A DNA stretch of 64,000 nt from Leishmania donovani (Eukaryota; Euglenozoa; Kinetoplastea; Trypanosomatida; Trypanosomatidae): positions 463,121 to 527,120 of the forward strand of contig NC_018258.1 of assembly GCF_000227135.1 (NCBI RefSeq), given 5' to 3'. The position numbers were made by a program, and so were the translations under genes. Positions 59,201 to 64,000 of the stretch are shown in pieces. The notes under the pieces are model-generated. The model was not told the DNA's origin. It saw only the letters and a list, made by a program, of their open reading frames with translations, and searched no databases. Numbering within the stretch: the first letter of the stretch is position 1; every line of letters starts with the position of its first letter.

Positions 59201-61672
59201 TCCCAGCACCACCGTCAGCCGCCCGCGCGGCACGCGCAGGTCCACATCCGCCAGCAGCGTCTTGGCGCGCAGCTCGTAGTGCGTGTCCCCACCGCCGCCC
59301 TCGCGGCTGCTGGCCGGGGGCAGCGGCACAGCCTTGTAGGAGCTCACCGTCGCGTTGCGCAGCACGGCGGCCGCGTCGTCGCCCTCCTTCGACGCCAGCG
59401 CCGCCTCAAGGATGTCGCGTGCCTGCGCGTCGTCAGCGGCAAGGAAGGAGGTGAGACGCTTCATGGACACAAAGAACTGCGAGAACTCCCCGACAAGGGT
59501 CCTGACGAGCTCAAACGGGGTGTCCATGAGGCTGAGCAGGGAGAGAGCGGGGTAGATAATTTCGGGAGACATGGGATAACCCTTGCAGTAGTAGGCAACC
59601 ATTACCGCTGCTGTCGTGCAGCTTGGCACACACTGGGAGATGAGCGAGTTGGCAGTGGAAATGAGCTGGAATCGACGCACAGCACGGAGCTCGGCCGCTC
59701 TGCGCGCGTTGATCTCNNNNNNNNNNNNNNNNNNNNNNNNNNNNNNNNNNNNNNNNNNNNNNNNNNNNNNNNNNNNNNNNNNNNNNNNNNNNNNNNNNNN
59801 NNNNNNNNNNNNNNNGCCCTCGCGGCTGCTGGCCGGGGGCAGCGGCACAGCCTTGTAGGAGCTCACCGTCGCGTTGCGCAGCACGGCGGCCGCGTCGTCG
59901 CCCTCCTTCGACGCCAGCGCCGCCTCAAGGATGTCGCGTGCCTGCGCGTCGTCAGCGGCAAGGAAGGAGGTGAGACGCTTCATGGACACAAAGAACTGCG
60001 AGAACTCCCCGACAAGGGTCCTGACGAGCTCAAACGGGGTGTCCATGAGGCTGAGCAGGGAGAGAGCGGGGTAGATAATTTCGGGAGACATGGGATAACC
60101 CTTGCAGTAGTAGGCAACCATTACCGCTGCTGTCGTGCAGCTTGGCACACACTGGGAGATGAGCGAGTTGGCAGTGGAAATGAGCTGGAATCGACGCACA
60201 GCACGGAGCTCGGCCGCTCTGCGCGCGTTGATCTCCTCCTCAAAGGTGTCCTCGAGACTCATGAACTTGATGGCGCGGATGCCGGAGAGGAACTCGTTCG
60301 TGGTGCGGAGTCGCGCATCAGAGGACTTCGCCAGACCTACGGTACAGGTGTAGGTCATCTTCGTCAGAAGGATCTGTATTGGCAAGAAGAGTAGCAGCAT
60401 GAGGATGCTGATGCCCGCTGCCCAGCCAATGCTTCGGTAGAGCATGCACACGGTAGCACAAACTTGAAGGGGCACCGTCACTGCCATCCAGAGGACATAC
60501 ATTGTGCCCTCCATGCTCGCAACATCCGTCGTGATGAGATTCAAAATGCGCCCGGGGTTAAGCTCAGGTCGCCGCAGCTCTCGCGACGCAATCCGCAGAC
60601 ACTTGGCAGTGATGCAGGATGACAAGCCCGACCGCACGGCGTACGCGCTGCGGTAGGCAAGTTGGGCGTACTTCTGGAGGGCGAGACTGCGTACGAGCGA
60701 GATGGCAAAGAGGAGAACGACGCTTGCCACGGGCTGCCACGAAGCATCCCTCATGCTCCCGCTATCCACGACGCTGGATGACTGCCAAGACGAAGCAGCC
60801 GCGCTGCTGGTGCCGCTGCTTGCGCTCTCAGAAGATGTTGTGTCTGTGCTTCCCTGTAGAAGGCGGATGTACCAGCTGAGCGCCATGGGAGTCAGCAGCG
60901 CAGTGACATCTACTGTTAGGCGCAAGGGCCCCAAAAGAAGCAGCTGCCAACGGAGAACGCTGAAAAGGGCCACTGTCACAGACATGCGCGTCGGTGGAGC
61001 GGCAACCTCTGCGCAACTCTCCTCTGATTGCCTCTGACTGCTGATACCCGCGTCGTCAACGAAGTCTTCCTCAGTAGTCGTTGCATCATGAGTTTCTCCT
61101 CCCGGTTCATCTCGCCAAAAAATTACGTCCTCGACTCGCTCGCACGTCAGCACCGTGTCGTCTTCCACGGGGTCGAACAGGTGCTCGCCATCCACCTCGC
61201 CGCGGTGATACGCGCCGGGACCCTGCTCCGGGACAGGGGCGCTGCATCCGCGGCACAGCAGCCACCCCATGCAGCGCCGAACGCAGCAGCCACGGCGCCG
61301 CGACGGGGCCACGCGCCACTCCACGCCCGCGTACAGCCGCCCCGGCGTGCCGTACTGCTGCACCGCGCCCACCCAGCGCAGCACGCCGTCGCTGGCGTCG
61401 TCCCAGCGCACGCCGACGCGCGCGCCGACGTAGCCGTCCCACGCATGGCGGCGCGCTCGCTGGCGCTGCAGCTCCGCCGACAGCGCGACGCCAGCGTTGT
61501 AGGCGCGGTACTCGCGCATCGGGCGCGGCAGCCCATCCATGGTCAGCTCCTCTCGCGCCGCGCGCTGCATGAGGTCGCCAAGCCACGTATGAAAAAACGC
61601 CCCGAGTAGCCAGCCGGCACGGTCCTCCGGCTGCTTCTCATATGCGGGCTCCGCCCCGTAAAGTGCATGCAT
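56222..61672 (-). CDS. ABCC (MRP/P-glycoprotein A-like) ABC transporter with CAP-Gly-like module; length inflated by assembly duplications
   Basis: Paralog of the gene at 49076-54106. Order: a short N-terminus (MHALYGAEPAYEKQPEDRAG), a CAP-Gly-like module at about 56-182, membrane domain 1, NBD1 (GPTGSGKSTLLDAL, LSGGQKARVSLARAV, YLLDDPLSALDA), membrane domain 2, NBD2 (GRTGSGKSTLLLAF, YSVGQRQLLC, FLLMDEATANVD, TIAHRLHTV). As drawn it is 1816 codons, but two 99-N gaps (58637, 59717) are bordered by exact copies of 180 and 420 bp. Removing one copy plus gap each time leaves about 1550 residues, the usual ABCC size. A third gap (56654-56752) lies in NBD2, and comparison with the paralog suggests only about 48 nt are really missing. 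NBD2 has LLCPARAL where the paralog has LLCLARAL. The ATG at 61672 follows an in-frame stop. Confidence 0.94.
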   Translation of the reverse strand: MHALYGAEPAYEKQPEDRAGWLLGAFFHTWLGDLMQRAAREELTMDGLPRPMREYRAYNAGVALSAELQRQRARRHAWDGYVGARVGVRWDDASDGVLRWVGAVQQYGTPGRLYAGVEWRVAPSRRRGCCVRRCMGWLLCRGCSAPVPEQGPGAYHRGEVDGEHLFDPVEDDTVLTCERVEDVIFWRDEPGGETHDATTTEEDFVDDAGISSQRQSEESCAEVAAPPTRMSVTVALFSVLRWQLLLLGPLRLTVDVTALLTPMALSWYIRLLQGSTDTTSSESASSGTSSAAASSWQSSSVVDSGSMRDASWQPVASVVLLFAISLVRSLALQKYAQLAYRSAYAVRSGLSSCITAKCLRIASRELRRPELNPGRILNLITTDVASMEGTMYVLWMAVTVPLQVCATVCMLYRSIGWAAGISILMLLLFLPIQILLTKMTYTCTVGLAKSSDARLRTTNEFLSGIRAIKFMSLEDTFEEEINARRAAELRAVRRFQLISTANSLISQCVPSCTTAAVMVAYYCKGYPMSPEIIYPALSLLSLMDTPFELVRTLVGEFSQFFVSMKRLTSFLAADDAQARDILEAALASKEGDDAAAVLRNATVSSYKAVPLPPASSREGXXXXXXXXXXXXXXXXXXXXXXXXXXXXXXXXXEINARRAAELRAVRRFQLISTANSLISQCVPSCTTAAVMVAYYCKGYPMSPEIIYPALSLLSLMDTPFELVRTLVGEFSQFFVSMKRLTSFLAADDAQARDILEAALASKEGDDAAAVLRNATVSSYKAVPLPPASSREGGGGDTHYELRAKTLLADVDLRVPRGRLTVVLGPTGSGKSTLLDALIGALAVTRGRVACSRSVAYVPQQPWIMNATLRDNVIFFGAPDAAAFERAVRSSQLASDLALLADGAETTIGENGINLSGGQKARVSLARAVYADRDVYLLDDPLSALDAQVGERVMRECVCGALAGKTRVLATHQVSAAAYAXXXXXXXXXXXXXXXXXXXXXXXXXXXXXXXXXARVSLARAVYADRDVYLLDDPLSALDAQVGERVMRECVCGALAGKTRVLATHQVSAAAYADLVVLLEEGRVAFQGNYAAYCEYARLHYERSLSGMGKASAYAAQTVSELASAVDLSKLEDILDDNVEVQRPLTESTLESSGGVLFAAEQLAHRVLGDTVTKDSADVTVVESGEEKAVGAVPWEVYRRYIEACGGWLTLCSIMIFFLLTEGVSRSGDVWLSLWSGGKLERLSTHLRLSLYVTAVLAAILVPPSRDLWCFTIMRRASYHIHAGLLRSLARARLSFFDVTPRGRLINRMSRDMGLIDWDLSVSVDILLFFFFYLVAYFAIMTTSQPFVLVVLVPCILVYGHIFRFFCAANREMQRLLNISNSPVFSILNEVLTGRWTISTYGREQDMMREVLRRLDSVFACSYMQCMGSRWLSVRVELLGNVAVSGLALLGVLATKLPWMHMNLGLLALSITKASSITMVLSSFISIGASVEASMNCVERVLYYTDNAPAEDIGGGESAMEACGSTALSVVAGDDASAATAPAGSLVLEHVDMRYRPGLPLVLRDVCFAVAPGQKVGVVGRTGSGKSTLLLAFLRLVEVCGGRMLVCGRDARDYGVRELRRLFSMIPQDPLLFDGTVRSNVXXXXXXXXXXXXXXXXXXXXXXXXXXXXXXXXXEERVRGEAGGLDGRVQEGGANYSVGQRQLLCPARALLKRGSAFLLMDEATANVDPALDRQIQRTVQHTFRDYTVVTIAHRLHTVAACDVILVMDQGRVLEFGSPRELVERQGSAFGALVRSLSRGAQQAFRVAVESVPDKFPV
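56654..56752. other. Assembly gap (99 N) in NBD2 of the second ABCC gene
   Basis: The flanks are not copies of each other. By comparison with the other ABCC gene, whose gap is 64 nt and offset by 31 nt, about 48 nt should be missing here. Confidence 0.9.
58637..58735. other. Assembly gap (99 N) in NBD1 of the second ABCC gene, flanked by an exact 180-bp repeat
   Basis: 58457-58636 equals 58736-58915, each copy ending exactly at the gap. Probably overlapping contig ends that were not merged, not a real domain duplication. Confidence 0.9.
59717..59815. other. Assembly gap (99 N) in membrane domain 1 of the second ABCC gene, flanked by an exact 420-bp repeat
   Basis: 59297-59716 equals 59816-60235, ending exactly at the gap. 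A real duplication would repeat part of membrane domain 1, which is structurally implausible. Confidence 0.9.
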
Positions 61673-62547
61673 TTCTCAGTCGGCGCTACGGAATGGACTG
61701 CATATGGCTTAATGCGGCTCGTGGTCTTTGGCAGGCGCACAAGCAGTAGCGTGTACGGGACGCGCGAGATGAGATAGCGTTCGACGCCTGTATGACGGCT
61801 TCTTTTTGCGCCGGTGAATCGCCAAAAGTCTGCGCGAATCGTGCCGAGAAGGAAGGTGGCGAACAGAACAAGTGCCAGCACGGCTGCTAGAGATCGCAAG
61901 CGAGTCGCACCGCGCGCCACGACTCTTTCACAATAAGCACAATAAAGCAGGGAGGAAGAAGAACGAATACTTGCCGTCACTCACGCACCCGCTGACAAAC
62001 TGAGCCAGAGTCTGCGACGCCCGGTGATGATGCTGCGTGCGCGCGTCTGTGCAAGATGCTGCAGGAGAAGCGAGCGCCACTATGGCAAAAGACAGAGAGC
62101 AGGTGACGTGCGCGGCTGGCAGCGAGAACCGAAGTACCGAATCGCAGTGAGATGGATGGGCGTACTGTGAGGCGTGTGGAGAGTTCGGAAAAGAAGCAGC
62201 TAAGCGACAGCAGAGTTAGCAGTGATACGAGTCCGCACTGAGCGCGAGAGGGGTAAAGAGAGAGGGGGGATGCTAAGGGAGGAGAGTCGGCGAGGTGCGG
62301 AAGGCGGGGGGAGGGGGGGAGGAGGGCACCACCCGAAGCGCTTGCGTACGCTTTCCGTGTGGGTGTGCGTGCTCTCCAAAGCAATGCGCGAAACAGCAAA
62401 ACAAGAGGGAAATTCGCCACCACCGCTGCCACAGCGCTCGCGTCGAGGGCGCGCTGATGCCTGAAGGCTGGCGATTCAAAGCCGTGGATGCGGTTCTCTT
62501 GTAATCATCAGCGCGATCCTTCTCCGCCACACATCATCAGCTCAGCG
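61673..62547. other. Region upstream of the second ABCC gene
   Basis: No credible coding sequence. An in-frame TGA sits just upstream of the ATG at 61672. Purine-rich plus-strand sequence at 62240-62330 (pyrimidine-rich on the coding strand) is the most visible feature. Confidence 0.5.
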
Positions 62548-63450
62548 CCACGCTACCCCCAGCCTGCCGCCGAACCATCGGCGTGGTGCAGTGCAGCGGT
62601 AGCCAAACGCCACCGCAATGAGCGAGCTCGCCCATCTGAGACCGCGTCCTTCGCGCGAAGCCCTACCCACCCCACGCCTCGCAGCCGCTCAAACCACGGC
62701 CGTCGTCACCTGCCGCATCCCCCTCCCGGTGGCCCAGGCCCACTCACCAGTAGTCGGTGAGGGCCGGGGGTGGGGATACGCTCGAGCCGCGTCGACACAC
62801 CCTGCCCATCGCATGGATGGCACGAGTGCGTCCACTGTCGCAGGTCGACCCGACGCAGCCCCATCCACTGCCTGGCCGCTGGCATCAGTAGCGGCGAGTC
62901 GACCTGGCTTTCCTGCGTCCTAGGCACCTGGCCCTGCCACCACCAGAGGTGGCTCGGCACTTGGCAGAGGGGTAGAGGGGGTGCNNNNNNNNNNNNNNNN
63001 NNNNNNNNNNNNNNNNNNNNNNNNNNNNNNNNNNNNNNNNNNNNNNNNNNNNNNNNNNNNNNNNNNNNNNNNNNNNNNNNNNNCCTACCCACCCCACGCC
63101 TCGCAGCCGCTCAAACCACGGCCGTCGTCACCTGCCGCATCCCCCTCCCGGTGGCCCAGGCCCACTCACCAGTAGTCGGTGAGGGCCGGGGGTGGGGATA
63201 CGCTCGAGCCGCGTCGACACACCCTGCCCATCGCATGGATGGCACGAGTGCGTCCACTGTCGCAGGTCGACCCGACGCAGCCCCATCCACTGCCTGGCCG
63301 CTGGCATCAGTAGCGGCGAGTCGACCTGGCTTTCCTGCGTCCTAGGCACCTGGCCCTGCCACCACCAGAGGTGGCTCGGCACTTGGCAGAGGGGTAGAGG
63401 GGGTGCGCTGGACCCTGAGATACCACGCACTGAAAAGGGTGTCCACTCCC
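62548..63450 (-). repeat. SIDER-like retroposon copy C, minus strand, interrupted by a gap with duplicated flanks
   Basis: The 323 bp before the gap (62662-62984) recur exactly after it (63084-63406). Counting them once, the element is 481 bp, the same length as copy B at 33110-33590. Both ends match copy B's ends (CCACGCTACC and GTCCACTCCC on the plus strand), with two internal differences noticed. It presumably lies in the 3' region of a gene beyond the right edge. Confidence 0.8.
62985..63083. other. Assembly gap (99 N) inside SIDER copy C, flanked by an exact 323-bp repeat
   Basis: Exact direct copies end at both gap edges. Removing one copy restores the 481-bp length of the sister element, which is good evidence that the duplication is an assembly artifact. 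Confidence 0.93.
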
Positions 63451-64000
63451 CCACTGTTGTCAGGATGACGGTCCATGGGAACAGCAGACACAAAAACCGA
63501 TGGAGCAACGTACTCAACCAAAAAAGCAGCAGGAGAGGAAAGCGAGAGGGAGAGAAGTTCGCGCTCTCATCACAGCAGGCATACGGCATTACCGAGAACG
63601 GAAGAGGAGGATGAGAGACACACCGAGACAGAGGGCGTACCCACCCAAGCCGGCGTATGCGTCGAAATCCTACGCCGCAATGAGGACAGAGCCGCGCCAC
63701 AGCCCAGCAAAGAGCGCATCGGGCACGTCTGGTAAGGGTACACCGTTTGGAGATCGTCGTGCAGATAGTACGGTGCAACGAGATAAGCACGAAAAGGGAA
63801 AAGCACTTGTCAAGTCTCACGGCTGTGTCCCACACGGTCCATCCCGGCGTCGCCGCGCACAGCAGCTGACACTGCTCCGTCTCACCCAGCGACGCCTTCC
63901 TTCAGGGCCCTGTAAAACGCCTTTCGAGAACCTTTACTCAGCGAGCAGACGAGAACGCTAAACACAGAGTCCCCGCGCAAAAGAAGATCGCGCGGCGAGC
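63451..64000. other. Gene-free right end of the window
   Basis: No coding sequence or repeat recognised. Probably the 3' UTR of a minus-strand gene beyond the window. Confidence 0.4.

Noticed and set aside
58457..60235. Possible real duplication of NBD1 and membrane-domain segments in the second ABCC gene
   Set aside because: Repeats are exact and end precisely at 99-N runs, the same pattern seen at non-coding gaps. Assembly overlap is far more likely.
61543..61980. 145-codon minus-strand frame upstream of the second ABCC gene
   Set aside because: It overlaps the ABCC start in another frame, and its sequence has no domain. Treated as untranslated leader or spacer.
22503..63450. CRISPR array or bacterial insertion sequence as explanation of the repeats
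   Set aside because: Repeats are about 480 bp, few, dispersed and on both strands, without regular spacers, transposase or terminal inverted repeats. They fit trypanosomatid retroposons.

Overview
The window looks like nuclear chromosome sequence from a trypanosomatid, most likely Leishmania; the species cannot be fixed from sequence alone. Four things point there. All ten protein genes are intronless and lie on the minus strand, as in one polycistronic unit. They are separated by 0.6-5.5 kb spacers with pyrimidine tracts followed by AG (spliced-leader acceptor-like). Long GC-rich coding stretches alternate with simple-sequence spacers. Degenerate retroposon repeats of the Leishmania SIDER type are present.

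Layout from left to right; transcription runs right to left. Positions 935-4354 hold two diverged tail-anchored cytochrome b5-like genes. Positions 5698-20538 hold a 4946-residue protein with an N-terminal ubiquitin-like domain, a thioredoxin-like fold without its cysteines, a UBA-like segment, a SecA/SF2-like helicase core and RanBP2-type zinc fingers. A 5.4 kb spacer (20539-25989) carries two SIDER-like elements tail to tail. A K+-dependent-type proton-pumping pyrophosphatase lies at 25990-28395, and a leucine-rich-repeat protein at 29003-31696. Positions 31.9-34.9 kb are gene-free except for a convergent tRNA-Gly/tRNA-Glu pair bracketed by oppositely oriented SIDER-like sequence.

Then come a disordered acidic/Ser-Pro-rich protein (34922-38803), a coiled-coil protein (40267-43539) and a 627-residue protein with what looks like a dynein stalk/microtubule-binding domain but no motor (45479-47362). 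Two ABCC (MRP/P-glycoprotein A-like) transporter genes follow (49076-54106 and 56222-61672). They share near-identical blocks over both nucleotide-binding domains and over an N-terminal module resembling a CAP-Gly domain, while their membrane domains have diverged. A SIDER copy almost identical to the one at 33.1 kb closes the right end.

The assembly has eight N runs. Four of them are bordered by exact direct copies of 286, 180, 420 and 323 bp that end exactly at the gap, the mark of unmerged overlapping contig ends. The second ABC gene is therefore shown about 280 residues too long.

Themes linking the genes are membrane transport and organelle ion homeostasis (ABCC pumps, acidocalcisome-type pyrophosphatase), microtubule-related modules (dynein-stalk-like, CAP-Gly-like) and retroposon-mediated genome plasticity around the ABC transporters.
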